Positions 48,273-59,633 of a DNA stretch of 64,000 nucleotides are shown here, piece by piece. The DNA comes from Serpentinimonas maccroryi (GTDB lineage: Bacteria; Pseudomonadota; Gammaproteobacteria; Burkholderiales; Burkholderiaceae_C). Both the position numbers and the translations under genes were made by a program. The stretch lies in the NCBI RefSeq assembly GCF_000828915.1, contig NZ_AP014569.1, positions 1,116,001 to 1,180,000 on the forward strand, read 5' to 3'. The notes beneath the pieces are model-generated. The model was not told the origin of the DNA and made no database searches. It saw only the letters and a list, made by a program, of their open reading frames with translations. Positions within the stretch are counted from its first letter, which is position 1; every line of letters begins with the position of its first letter.

Positions 48273-50379
48273 GTCGCGCTTCCTCCAGTTGATCTTTAAC
48301 GACTTTCATCTCTTTCACGTCTTCGAGCAAGCCCTTGGGGCAGGTGTTGCCGCTGATGACGCGCTCCCAGCCCGCCTCGACCGGCACCTTGCTCCACGGC
48401 CGCCCGGCGGCGCCGGGTATTTGCACGTCGATGAAGGTGCGCCGGCAGTTGACCGGGCACCAGTGGCAGACGGTGTCTTCGTTGGTGGTGGCTTTGTACT
48501 CGAGCGACTCGATCAGATCATAGCCGCGAAACCGCGTTTGCTGGCCGCCCTTGAACCAGTCGAGCGCGCACAGCGCGGCCCCGATGGCCCCGGCCTCGCC
48601 CGAGTAGGGGTGCACCACCACGTCGGCAGTGGGCACCTTGGCATGGATGAAATCGACTTGCGCTTTCACCACCGCCAGGTTGCGGTGCGTGCCGCCCTGG
48701 AGCACGAACTTGCGCCCGACCGCCGCCAGGTTTTGGATCTGCCCGGCATAGACCCAGACGTTGAGCGGCAGCACCGCCGCCAGCGCCGCCATGATCTCTT
48801 CGCGCGCCCAGCCCTTGCGCTGCTGATTCACGATGTCGGACTGCAAGAACACGCCGCAGCCCATGGCCAGCGCCGGAATCGAGCGCGCCTGGAAGGCGTT
48901 TTGCGCGTAGTCTTCGAGCGGGATGCGGTAGCGCTCGGCCACCCCCTGCAAAAAAGCCCCATTGCCCGAGGAACACTGCGAGTTGAGCCGGAAATCGGCC
49001 ACGGTGCCCTGGCGCAGCAGCATGATTTTTACATCGGTGCCGCCCACGTCGCAGATCACGTCGGCGTCGGGGATGTAGTGCAGCGCGGCGGTGGCGTGGG
49101 CCACGGTCTCGACCACGGCCATGTCGGAGCCGACGATGTCTTTGAGCAGGTCTTTGCCGTAGCCGGTCAGGCCTAGGGCGCCGATGCGCTCGAAACCGGC
49201 GGCGCGCACCTGGCGCATCAGCCCCTTGGCGTCTTCGATCGGGTTGCCGTTGGAGGGCACGTAACAGCTGGCCAGCACCTCGCCGCTCTGCGACAGCACC
49301 ACGGCCTTGGCGGTGGTGCTGCCAAAGTCGCAACCCAAAATCACCGTTTGCTCGGTCAGGCTGGCGGCCGCTGCGGCCGACGGCACCCCGCGCTGGGTTT
49401 GGCCGTAGTTTTGCATGAAGCGCTCGAGCTCGGCGGCGCTGGCGGTCAGGCCCTTGGCGCCTTCGCGCGCTTTTTGCTCGTGTTGGCCCTCGCTGATCCA
49501 CCAGCGCAGGCGCTCGGTGCCGCTGTAGATGCCGACCGTGGCCGGTTCGGTGCGCCCGATTTCAATGCAACCGATGCAGGCGTAGTAGAGCGCCTCGGAG
49601 GGCACCAAAATCAGCGATTCGGGGCTGGAGCCCTCGGGCAAGGCAACGCGGCGCTCGTTCCAGAGCTTGGCCAGGTGGTGGCGCCACGCCTCTTGCAAGC
49701 CCTTGAAGAACAGGTTGGGGCCGCCCAGCAGCAGCACGTGCGGCGTGGGCACGTTGCCCTTGGTGAGGGTGGCCAGGTTTTGATAGACCACGGCCTCGAA
49801 CAGGCTGGCGATGATTTCGGGCACCGGCACGCCGCTCTTGACCAGCGTGTTGGCGTCGGTTTCGGCGAAGATGCCGCATTTTGAGCTGATTTTGTGCAAA
49901 TCCAGCCCGGTGTAGCCCATCTGCGCCAGCTCATCGGGCGCCACCTTGAGCTTGCGCGCGGTTTTTTCGATGAAGGTGCCGGTGCCGCCGCTGCACGCCG
50001 ACTGCATGAACACCTGCTTCGATTTGCCGTCGCCGCTGGGGCTGAAGAACAGGGTCTTCATGTCTTCGCCGCCGATTTCGGAGACGAAGTTGACTTCCGG
50101 GTGCAGCTTTTCTACTGCCGCCGAGACCGCCACCACCTCTTGCACGAACTTGGCCCCCAGCAAGGGGGCGATCAGGCCGGCGCCGGAGCCGGTGATCAGG
50201 ATGCGATCGACCCCGGGCGCGAAGCCGCATTCGGCCTCGACGCGCTGCAAAAACTCCAGCACCTTTTCGGCCTGTTTGGTGTCGTGGCGCTGGTAGTCTT
50301 GCCACAGCACGGCGCCGCTGCCGTCGTCGAGCAGCGCTTTGACGGTGGTGGAGCCCACGTCGAGGCCGAGCCGCTTCAT
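48187..50379 (-). CDS. Tandem BadF/BadG/BcrA/BcrD-type ATPase (dehydratase activase)
   Basis: A 730-residue ASKHA-fold ATPase with two activase domains in one chain. Domain 1 starts GLDVGSTTVKALL and has SACSGGTGTFIEKTARK and SSKCGIFAETDANTLV. Domain 2 (from about residue 325) starts GCDFGSTTAKAVVL and has SQCSSGNGAFLQGVAERY and AMGCGVFLQSDIVNQQ. The cysteines in each pair correspond to those that bridge a [4Fe-4S] cluster in HgdC. Such activases use ATP to push an electron into a 2-hydroxyacyl-CoA dehydratase or benzoyl-CoA reductase. A C-terminal region has CHWCPVNCRRTF. Start ATG 50379 overlaps the preceding stop by four bases. Confidence 0.88.
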   Translation of the reverse strand: MKRLGLDVGSTTVKALLDDGSGAVLWQDYQRHDTKQAEKVLEFLQRVEAECGFAPGVDRILITGSGAGLIAPLLGAKFVQEVVAVSAAVEKLHPEVNFVSEIGGEDMKTLFFSPSGDGKSKQVFMQSACSGGTGTFIEKTARKLKVAPDELAQMGYTGLDLHKISSKCGIFAETDANTLVKSGVPVPEIIASLFEAVVYQNLATLTKGNVPTPHVLLLGGPNLFFKGLQEAWRHHLAKLWNERRVALPEGSSPESLILVPSEALYYACIGCIEIGRTEPATVGIYSGTERLRWWISEGQHEQKAREGAKGLTASAAELERFMQNYGQTQRGVPSAAAAASLTEQTVILGCDFGSTTAKAVVLSQSGEVLASCYVPSNGNPIEDAKGLMRQVRAAGFERIGALGLTGYGKDLLKDIVGSDMAVVETVAHATAALHYIPDADVICDVGGTDVKIMLLRQGTVADFRLNSQCSSGNGAFLQGVAERYRIPLEDYAQNAFQARSIPALAMGCGVFLQSDIVNQQRKGWAREEIMAALAAVLPLNVWVYAGQIQNLAAVGRKFVLQGGTHRNLAVVKAQVDFIHAKVPTADVVVHPYSGEAGAIGAALCALDWFKGGQQTRFRGYDLIESLEYKATTNEDTVCHWCPVNCRRTFIDVQIPGAAGRPWSKVPVEAGWERVISGNTCPKGLLEDVKEMKVVKDQLEEARRAYPNIAELVREGAFKRAKEELVPASAD

Positions 50380-52040
50380 GCGCGCACCCCGGGCAAGCCC
50401 TTGAGGTGGGCGATGTGCAGCGCCAAGTTGGCCGCCGTGCCAGCCACACCGTAGTGCGGCACCCGGTAGGTGGCGCGCGACAGTTCGGGCCGCGCCGCTA
50501 CTTCGGCCGCCAACTGGGCTTCGGTGAGGCCGATGCGTTGCAGCACCGAATCGAACTCGCGCACGGCGCGTTTTTTGGCCTCGGTCAAGATCATCTGGCA
50601 GCGCGACAGCGCGTGCACCTCGGCGTCGCCCTTGATCTCGATCGGCGCATAGAGCAGATCGGGGTACTTGCCCTGCACCGCCGCCATGGCGCCGATGCTC
50701 ATGGTGTTGGGCATGCAGGCGTAGGGCGAGAGCTCGCAGGTCATGTGCGCCTTTTTGTGCAGGTGCGCCCATAGCGCCTTGCCGATGAGCATGTCGCCCT
50801 CACCGCCGCTCAAGCGCTTGTGGAAATACGGCGCCGCCAGATCGCGCAGCACGGTCTGCTCGGGCAGGGCGTGGGGCACATCGCCCAGCGCGTGGCGCAT
50901 GCGGTTGTAGGTCCAGCGCAGCAAGGTCTGGATGGCGGCGTAGGTGGCGTTTTGGCGCCGCGCACCGGGTTCGATGCCGAAGCGCTCTTCGGCTTTCTGG
51001 CGCCCGAAGCGCAGCAGGTAGTCGAGCCAGATGGCGACCGGGGCCGGATAGACCTCGGCGCCTTCGCTCTCGAGCCAGCTGTGGATGTTGTAGTTGGCGT
51101 CGCCCTCGACCGTTTGCAGGTAGAACTCGCCGGTGATTTTGACCAGCGGCTTGACGCGCAGCCGATCGACCTCGATGGCGTCGAAGCGCCGCCGCACCTC
51201 ACGCAGGGCGTTGACGAAATACGGCGTGGCGAAGTGCCACACCAGCGGGCCCCATTTCTTGCCGCGCTCGGGGCGCTCGCGCATGGTCTGGTACAAATAT
51301 TCGATCGACTCGCGCGCCACGCGCGAGGTTTCGCCGGGGTTTTTCTCGTAAGGACGGACCTGGTATTCGAGGTCTTGCACCACGTCGGCCAGCAACACGC
51401 CCCAGACCGCACCCAAGGTAAAGGCCGGATTGAGCTCCAGCCCGCCGCCGTGCGCCGGCCCTTGATCGACCTTGGTTTGCTCGAGCAAAAACAGGCGAAA
51501 CGACTCCAGCCCCACGTTGCGCAGCGCCAGCTCATAGCTCTGGTGGTACTGGCCGAAGCGGCAGGCGCCGCAAGCCCCGGCGGTGATGTAGATGTATTCT
51601 TGGTTGACGCGCTCGGCCCCGATGCGCTTGGTCTCGCCGCTCAAAAAGTTGGCCAGATTGCCGGTGACGAAGCTGGTGGGGCAGCACTGGCCGATGTCGG
51701 CCACTTCGCGCCCAGTGAGCAAGTCGGCACGGGTCGGGTTGGGTAGCACCTGCACCCGGTAGCCGAGGTTTTCCATGCCGCCTTGCATCAGGCGCTCGGC
51801 GCGCCAGTGCAGGCCGCCAAACAAAATCGTGACCTTGTCGCGCTCTTCGCGCGTGAAAGGCCGGGGTTTGTAGGCGCGGTAGTGGCCGCTGGCCGACCCC
51901 TGGCTGGGTGGCGACGCCGACGGCCCCAAGGGCGGCAAGCCCTGCGGGGCTCGCTTAACGACGGTTGGGTTAGGGTGTTCAGTGACGACCCGAATTTGTT
52001 GCAGTGCGGACAAACCGCGCGATGCTTCGCTGACGCTCAT
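50376..52040 (-). CDS. 2-hydroxyacyl-CoA dehydratase D-component-like protein (activase-associated)
   Basis: A 554-residue protein with VTILFGGLHWRAERLMQGGM, ADIGQCCPTSFVTGNLANFL, YITAGACGACRFGQYHQSY and CELSPYACMPNTMSIGAMAA, conserved cysteine blocks of the HGD-D-like family that accompany activases. It probably binds Fe-S clusters and works with the ATPase encoded next. True substrate unknown. ATG 52040 is chosen because AAAGGA lies upstream; the frame runs open to 52121. Its stop overlaps the activase start (ATGA). A run of four GAACC units is just upstream of the start. Confidence 0.78.
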   Translation of the reverse strand: MSVSEASRGLSALQQIRVVTEHPNPTVVKRAPQGLPPLGPSASPPSQGSASGHYRAYKPRPFTREERDKVTILFGGLHWRAERLMQGGMENLGYRVQVLPNPTRADLLTGREVADIGQCCPTSFVTGNLANFLSGETKRIGAERVNQEYIYITAGACGACRFGQYHQSYELALRNVGLESFRLFLLEQTKVDQGPAHGGGLELNPAFTLGAVWGVLLADVVQDLEYQVRPYEKNPGETSRVARESIEYLYQTMRERPERGKKWGPLVWHFATPYFVNALREVRRRFDAIEVDRLRVKPLVKITGEFYLQTVEGDANYNIHSWLESEGAEVYPAPVAIWLDYLLRFGRQKAEERFGIEPGARRQNATYAAIQTLLRWTYNRMRHALGDVPHALPEQTVLRDLAAPYFHKRLSGGEGDMLIGKALWAHLHKKAHMTCELSPYACMPNTMSIGAMAAVQGKYPDLLYAPIEIKGDAEVHALSRCQMILTEAKKRAVREFDSVLQRIGLTEAQLAAEVAARPELSRATYRVPHYGVAGTAANLALHIAHLKGLPGVRA

Positions 52041-52061
52041 AACCAATCCTTTCGATGCATG

Positions 52062-52081
52062 GAACCGAACCGAACCGAACC
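52062..52081. repeat. Pentanucleotide tandem repeat GAACC x4
   Basis: Four perfect GAACC units lie 22-41 bases before the start codon of the activase-associated gene (read as GGTTC on its strand). They could vary in copy number, but four units is few. Confidence 0.7.
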
Positions 52082-52309
52082 CAAATCCGCGCAAAATTTC
52101 GTCGGGCCAATTTTGCAGCATTCGGCTAACTGAAAACGCTAAACCGTAAAAATGCTGTGGTTATCGCTCGCAATGGGCGTGGAGAAAGTCCAGCTCAGAT
52201 GGGTAAGTCGACTACAAGCTCGAGCTTTTACAACACGAGCGTGCATGCTCTAGCTGAGTGAGCACGCCCGGTCGGTTGCGGTTCCGGGATTGGGTTGAAA
52301 ATTTGGCGG

Positions 52310-53485
52310 TTACAGCACCTCAAATACCCCAGCCGCGCCCATGCCGCCGCCGATGCACATGGTTACGCACACCCGTTTGGCGCCGCGCCGCTTGCCCTCG
52401 ATCAGCGCGTGGCCGGTCAGGCGCTGGCCCGAGACGCCGTAGGGGTGGCCGAGCGCGATCGCGCCGCCGTTGACGTTGAGCCGCTCGTTGGGGATGCCGA
52501 GCCGGTCGCGGCAATAAAGCACCTGCACGGCAAAGGCTTCGTTGAGCTCCCACAGTTCGATGTCATCGACCTTGAGGCCCAATTTGGCCAGCACCTTGGG
52601 CACGGCAAACACCGGGCCGATGCCCATTTCGTCGGGCTCGCACCCGGCCACGGCAAAGCCGAGGAAGCGGCCCAGCGGCTGCAAGCCCTGTTTTTGCACC
52701 AGGCTTTCGTGCATCAGCACGCAGGCGCCGGCGCCGTCGCTGAACTGGCTGGCGTTGCCGGCGGCCACCACGCCACCGGGCAGCGCCGGTTTGATGCCGC
52801 TGATGCCCTCGCGCGTGGTGCCAGCGCGCAGGCCTTCGTCTAGGCTCACGCTGACGGTGCGCGTGATCAGGCCCAGGGTTTTGTCGGCCACGCCGGCGCG
52901 CACCTCGATGGGCGCGATCTCGTCGGCAAAGCGCCCTGCGGCCTGTGCGGCGCAGGCTTTTTGCTGGCTGGCGGCACCGTATTCGTCCATCGCCTCGCGC
53001 CCGATGCCGTAGCGCTGCGCCACCTGTTCGGCGGTTTGCAGCATGCTCCAGTAGATCGCCGGTTTGGCCTGCTGGAGCGCCGGGTCGATCAGCATGTGCT
53101 GGTTCATTTCCTGCTGCACGCACGAAATGCTCTCGACACCCCCGGCGACATAGACCTCGCCCTCGCCGGCGATGATGCGCTGCGCCGCCAGCGCGATGGT
53201 TTGCAGGCCCGAGGAGCAAAAGCGGTTCACCGTGAGGCCGGAGGTGCTCACCGGGCAACCGGCGGCGAGCGCGATCTGGCGCGCGATGTTCATGCCGGTG
53301 GCCCCTTCGGGGTTGGCACAGCCCATGATCACGTCTTCGACCGCGGCCGGATCGATGCCGGCGCGGGCAATGGCATGGCGCACCGCATGGCCGCCCAGCG
53401 TGGCCCCATGGGTGAGGTTGAAAGACCCTTTCCAGCTTTTGGCCAGCGGGGTGCGTGCGGTGGATACGATGAGGGCGTGGCTCAT
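52310..53485 (-). CDS. Acetyl-CoA acyltransferase (thiolase)
   Basis: Thiolase of 391 residues that cleaves 3-ketoacyl-CoA (or condenses two acetyl-CoA). The nucleophilic Cys lies in [17 protein letters not shown], with [24 protein letters not shown] (His) and [17 protein letters not shown] (acid/base Cys) in order. ATG 53485 gives [17 protein letters not shown]; the frame is open upstream into the next gene. It follows the bifunctional hydratase/dehydrogenase by 65 bases, so a degradative role in beta-oxidation is most likely. Confidence 0.93.
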   Translation of the reverse strand: MSHALIVSTARTPLAKSWKGSFNLTHGATLGGHAVRHAIARAGIDPAAVEDVIMGCANPEGATGMNIARQIALAAGCPVSTSGLTVNRFCSSGLQTIALAAQRIIAGEGEVYVAGGVESISCVQQEMNQHMLIDPALQQAKPAIYWSMLQTAEQVAQRYGIGREAMDEYGAASQQKACAAQAAGRFADEIAPIEVRAGVADKTLGLITRTVSVSLDEGLRAGTTREGISGIKPALPGGVVAAGNASQFSDGAGACVLMHESLVQKQGLQPLGRFLGFAVAGCEPDEMGIGPVFAVPKVLAKLGLKVDDIELWELNEAFAVQVLYCRDRLGIPNERLNVNGGAIALGHPYGVSGQRLTGHALIEGKRRGAKRVCVTMCIGGGMGAAGVFEVL

Positions 53486-53550
53486 GGGCTGATGCTCCAG
53501 ATTGGGTTGCGGCTTTCGACCGTTGATTTGCCGGTGAATTGACCGGTGAT

Positions 53551-55665
<2,115 letters not shown>

Positions 55666-55798
55666 GCGGTCTCCTGTAGGGGGGTGGCAAGGCAGCTGCG
55701 GGCGGCAAAAAAGCACGACCGTTCGCTCGCTGGAGATTTTACAAAGGCGTGGGGGCGGCGCCTAGTGGCGGCTGTCGCCGGTTTGTCAGGCGCAGCGG

Positions 55799-56494
55799 CT
55801 AGACCTCGAGCCACTCGCGGCGGATGTAGCGGTTTTCTTGCAGGGCGGCCGGGGTGTCGTCGAACACGATGCTGCCGTGGCCCATGACCAGCGCGCGATC
55901 CGAAATCTGCAAGGCGATGGTCAGCTTTTGCTCGATCAGCAGCACCGACACGCGCCGGGCCTTGAGGGTTTGCAAAAACGCCGCCACCTGCTCGACGATC
56001 TTGGGCGCCAGGCCCTCGGTGGGCTCGTCGATGATGATCAGCTCCGGGTCGCCCATGAGGGTGCGGCACAGGGTCAGCATCTGCTGCTCGCCACCCGACA
56101 GCACCCCGGCCTCGGTGTGCTCGCGCTCTTTGAGGCGCGGGAACATGGCGTACATGTCGTCGAAGCTCCAGCTGTTTTTGCTGCGGCCACTTTTGACGCC
56201 CAGCAGCAGGTTTTGCTGCACCGTGAGCTTGGGGAAAATGTCGCGGCTCTCGGGCACGTAGCCGATGCCTAGGTGCGCCACCTCGTAGGGTTTGCGCCCG
56301 CCGATGCGCTGGCCCTTCCAGACGATGCTGCCCTCGGTATCGACCAGCCCCATGATGGCCTTGGCCGTGGTCGAGCGCCCGGAACCGTTGCGCCCCAGCA
56401 GGGCCACGATTTCACCCGGCGCAACCTTGAACTGCACCCCATGCAGGATGTGGCTTTTGCCGTAAAAGGCGTGTAGGTTGTCGATTTCCAGCAT
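55799..56494 (-). CDS. livF: Branched-chain amino acid-type ABC transporter ATPase LivF
   Basis: ATPase subunit of a LIV/HAAT-type importer, 231 residues. The Walker A reads GRNGSGRST, with Arg40 in place of the usual Lys; I recall a subgroup of LivF proteins with the same change. The signature SGGEQQM, Walker B LIIIDEPTEGLAP and switch region are normal. It is the last of five transporter genes in the order binding protein, permease H, permease M, ATPase G, ATPase F, each closely spaced. The location beside beta-oxidation genes suggests an organic acid rather than an amino acid as substrate. Confidence 0.92.
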   Translation of the reverse strand: MLEIDNLHAFYGKSHILHGVQFKVAPGEIVALLGRNGSGRSTTAKAIMGLVDTEGSIVWKGQRIGGRKPYEVAHLGIGYVPESRDIFPKLTVQQNLLLGVKSGRSKNSWSFDDMYAMFPRLKEREHTEAGVLSGGEQQMLTLCRTLMGDPELIIIDEPTEGLAPKIVEQVAAFLQTLKARRVSVLLIEQKLTIALQISDRALVMGHGSIVFDDTPAALQENRYIRREWLEV

Positions 56495-56512
56495 GTTTGC
56501 TCTCTGCGCCTT

Positions 56513-57283
56513 TTAGTGCGCGGCGGCCAGCACCGAGCCCAGGTAGGCCTCTTGCACCCGCGGGTTGGCGCGCACCGCCTCGGGGGTGTCGAAGGCGATC
56601 AGCTCGCCATAGACCAGCACCGCGATCTTGTCGGCGAGGCCAAACACCACGCCCATGTCGTGCTCGACCGTGAGCAGGGTCTTGCCCTCCGTGACTTCGC
56701 GGATCAGGTCGATGAAGCGCTTGGTCTCGCTTTTGCTCATGCCCGCCGTGGGCTCGTCGAGCAAGACCACGCCGGCGCCCCCGGCGATGGTGACGCCGAT
56801 CTCGAGCGCGCGCTGCTCGGCGTAGCTCAGGTTCATGGCCAAGGTGTCGCGTTTCTTTTCCAGCCGCATAAGGTGCAGCAGCGCATCGACGCGCTCGATC
56901 ACGTCTTCGAGGTCGGCCAGAAACTTGAGGAAGGTGTAGCGGTAGCCCAGGCTCCAGAGCACGGCGCAGCGCAGGTTCTCGAACACGCTGAGCTTGGGGA
57001 ACAGGTTGGTGATCTGGAAGCTGCGGCTCAGGCCCATGCGGTTGATGGCGTAGGCTGGTTTGCCGTCGATGCGCTGGCCGTTGAGCCAGATTTCGCCGCT
57101 GCTGGGCCCAAAGCGCCCGCTCATCAGGTTGAACAGGGTCGATTTGCCGGCCCCGTTGGGACCGATGATGGCCACCCGCTCCCCAGCGGCCACGGCCAGA
57201 TCGACGCCACGGATGATCTCGGTTTTGCCAAAGCGCTTGCACACGCCCTTGAGCTCGATCGCATACGGTGCGGCGCTGCTCAT
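56513..57283 (-). CDS. livG: Branched-chain amino acid-type ABC transporter ATPase LivG
   Basis: Second ATPase of the importer, 256 residues. Walker A GPNGAGKS is canonical, unlike LivF. The signature loop is NLSYAEQRALEIG and Walker B is VVLLDEPTAGMSKSET. The insertion RYTFLKFLADLEDVIERVD before the signature is typical of LivG. ATG 57283 overlaps the livM stop (ATGA) and is preceded by GGGAG; the open frame to 57337 lies in livM. Eighteen bases separate it from livF. Confidence 0.93.
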   Translation of the reverse strand: MSSAAPYAIELKGVCKRFGKTEIIRGVDLAVAAGERVAIIGPNGAGKSTLFNLMSGRFGPSSGEIWLNGQRIDGKPAYAINRMGLSRSFQITNLFPKLSVFENLRCAVLWSLGYRYTFLKFLADLEDVIERVDALLHLMRLEKKRDTLAMNLSYAEQRALEIGVTIAGGAGVVLLDEPTAGMSKSETKRFIDLIREVTEGKTLLTVEHDMGVVFGLADKIAVLVYGELIAFDTPEAVRANPRVQEAYLGSVLAAAH

Positions 57284-58578
57284 GTGGTCTCCCGGCGTTT
57301 GATTTCTTTTTCGATGTCGGTCTGGATCGCGGCCCACTGCTGGCTGAAGCTGCGCCTACAGAGCTCGAACAGGCCAAAACTGGTGAGCGCCACGAACACG
57401 GCCCCGAACCAGACATCGAGATCGAGCGTGTTGAGCGACATGCCCAAGAACGGCACCACATCACCCATGGCGGTGCCCAGTTGCAGGTGGTAGATCATCT
57501 CGATCAGCGCCCCCATGCTAACCAGCAGCGCCAGCGCCGTGGCCCCGAGCCCAAGGTAGCTGGCCCAGAGCTCGCCCAAGCGGCCAAACATGGCCAAGCG
57601 CAGGTTCATCATGATCAGCCCGGCGATGCCGCCCGGTGCGTACATCACCATGAAGACGAAGATCAGCCCGAGGTAGAGCATCCAGGCCTTGGTGATTTCG
57701 GAGAACATCACGAACGCCAGCACCATTAGGATGCCGCCGATGATGGGGCCAAAGAAAAAGGTCACGCCGCCCAGAAAGGCAAACAGCAGGTAGGAGCCCG
57801 AGCGGATCGGGCCCACCACCTCGGAGGTGACGATCTCGAACAACACCGCCGCCATGCCGCCTGCGATGCCGGCAAAGAAGCCGGCGATCATGAACACCAG
57901 GTAGCGCACGGTTTGCGGGTCGTAGCCGATGAACTCGACCCGCTCCGGGTTGTCGCGCACCGCGTTGATGATGCGCCCCAGCGGCGTGCGGGTGTAGGCA
58001 AACATCAGCGCCACGCACAGGAAGGTGTACACCGCGATCAGGTAATAGACCTCGATCAGGGGCCCGAAACTGATGCCCCAAAACGGCTCCCCGATCACGC
58101 GGTCGGCCGAGACCCCGGCTTCACCGCCAAAGAAGATGAAAAACACCATCGAGGCGATGAAGATCAGCTCACCCACCCCGAGCGTGATCATGGCGAAAGC
58201 GGTGCCGGCTTTTTTGGTCGTCACGTAGCCAAACAGCAAGGCGAAAAACAGCCCGGCAAAGCCGCCGATCAAGGGAATCAGGGCCACCGCCGGTACCGGC
58301 AAACCGGCATCGCCCAGCAGCAGCAGCGCATGCATGGCCACATAAGTGCCCAGCCCGGCATAGACGGCGTGGCCAAAGCTGAGCATGCCGCCCTGCCCCA
58401 GCAACATGTTGAACGACAAGCAGGCGATGATGGCGATGCCCATCTGCGCCATCATGCTGATGGCAATGCTGCTGTCGAACACCAGTGGCGCCAACAGCAG
58501 CACCAAGGCAAAGAGCGACCAGATGAACCAGCGCCCGACATTGATGGGCCGGAATTGATAATACTTTGTGGCGGTCAT
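57280..58578 (-). CDS. livM: Branched-chain amino acid-type ABC transporter permease LivM
   Basis: Permease of 432 residues with about ten hydrophobic segments and the LivM-type loop GYDPQTVRYLVFMIAGFFAG and ALLFGYVTTKKAGTAFAMIT. The C-terminus is extended by about 80 residues with two more hydrophobic stretches (LGATALALLVSMGALIEMIY and VWFGAVFVALTSFGLFELCR), longer than usual for LivM. It starts 13 bases after livH and overlaps livG. Confidence 0.92.
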   Translation of the reverse strand: MTATKYYQFRPINVGRWFIWSLFALVLLLAPLVFDSSIAISMMAQMGIAIIACLSFNMLLGQGGMLSFGHAVYAGLGTYVAMHALLLLGDAGLPVPAVALIPLIGGFAGLFFALLFGYVTTKKAGTAFAMITLGVGELIFIASMVFFIFFGGEAGVSADRVIGEPFWGISFGPLIEVYYLIAVYTFLCVALMFAYTRTPLGRIINAVRDNPERVEFIGYDPQTVRYLVFMIAGFFAGIAGGMAAVLFEIVTSEVVGPIRSGSYLLFAFLGGVTFFFGPIIGGILMVLAFVMFSEITKAWMLYLGLIFVFMVMYAPGGIAGLIMMNLRLAMFGRLGELWASYLGLGATALALLVSMGALIEMIYHLQLGTAMGDVVPFLGMSLNTLDLDVWFGAVFVALTSFGLFELCRRSFSQQWAAIQTDIEKEIKRRETT

Positions 58579-58591
58579 GGGCTGCGGTCTT

Positions 58592-59617
58592 TCAGTGGTC
58601 GCGGTTGCCGAGCAAACCGTGTGGTCTGAAGATCAGCACCAGCACCAGCAGCAAAAAGGGCAGCAGCGGGGCCGCCTTGGACAGTGTGAACCGCATGAGC
58701 TCGTGCGCTTGCGCCTCGGCCGACAGCGCCACCCCCATGGCCAGCAACATGCTGCCCAGCGATTGGTCGATCGCCACCGCAAAGGTCTGCATGACGCCGA
58801 TCAGCAGCGAAGCCAAAAAGGCCCCCGCCAGCGAGCCCAGCCCGCCCACCACCACCACCACGAACACGATCGCCCCGAGCGTGAGCGCCATCGCCGGTTC
58901 GGTGACGAAGGTGCTGCCCCCCATCACCCCCGCCAGCCCGGCCAACCCGGTGCCGGCGCCAAACACCAGCATGAACACGCGCGGCACATTGTGCCCCAGC
59001 GCCTCCACCATTTCGGGGTGCTTCAGGGCCGCCTGAATCACCAGCCCGACCCGGGTGCGCGTGATCAGCAGCCAGAGCGAGACCAGCATCAGCAGCGCCA
59101 CGCCCATGATGAAGGCGCGCGTGGCTGGAAACAGCGAACAGATCGCTGTCCCGAGCGGCTGGCACTGCTCCAGCGCGGCCCGGCCCCAGGCAAACCCGAG
59201 GCTGCCGTCGGGCTGGCTGAGCAGCGTAAAGGCCGAGCCCTGCAGCAGCTCGGGCGGCCGGAACTCGACCGCGATCCGGCCCCAGATCAGCTGCACCAGC
59301 TCCAAGATGATGTACGACAAGCCGAACGTGACCATCAACTCGGGCACGTGCCCGTACTTGTGCACCTTGCGCAGGCTGTACTTCTCGAACAAGGCCCCGA
59401 GCAGCCCCACCAACAGCGGCACCAGCAACAGCGCGGCCCAAAAGCCCACGATCTGCGAGACCGCAAAGCCCATGTAGGCCCCGACCATATAGAAGCTGGC
59501 GTGGGCGAAGTTGAGCACGCCCATCATGCTGAAGATCAGCGTCAGGCCCGAACTGAGCATGAACAGCAGCAGCCCAAAGCTGATGCCGTTCAGCAACGAG
59601 ATGATGAAGAACTCCAT
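58592..59617 (-). CDS. livH: Branched-chain amino acid-type ABC transporter permease LivH
   Basis: Permease of 341 residues. It opens with LLNGISFGLLLFMLSSGLTL and has FSMMGVLNFAHASFYMVGAY, characteristic of LivH, then further membrane segments and the coupling-helix region ALKHPEMVEALGHNVPRVF. A loop of about 45 residues (near RIAVEFRPPELLQGSAFTLL) is long compared with E. coli LivH. It lies 16 bases after the binding-protein gene. Confidence 0.92.
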   Translation of the reverse strand: MEFFIISLLNGISFGLLLFMLSSGLTLIFSMMGVLNFAHASFYMVGAYMGFAVSQIVGFWAALLLVPLLVGLLGALFEKYSLRKVHKYGHVPELMVTFGLSYIILELVQLIWGRIAVEFRPPELLQGSAFTLLSQPDGSLGFAWGRAALEQCQPLGTAICSLFPATRAFIMGVALLMLVSLWLLITRTRVGLVIQAALKHPEMVEALGHNVPRVFMLVFGAGTGLAGLAGVMGGSTFVTEPAMALTLGAIVFVVVVVGGLGSLAGAFLASLLIGVMQTFAVAIDQSLGSMLLAMGVALSAEAQAHELMRFTLSKAAPLLPFLLLVLVLIFRPHGLLGNRDH

Positions 59618-59633
59618 CGGCGCGCTTTCCGGA

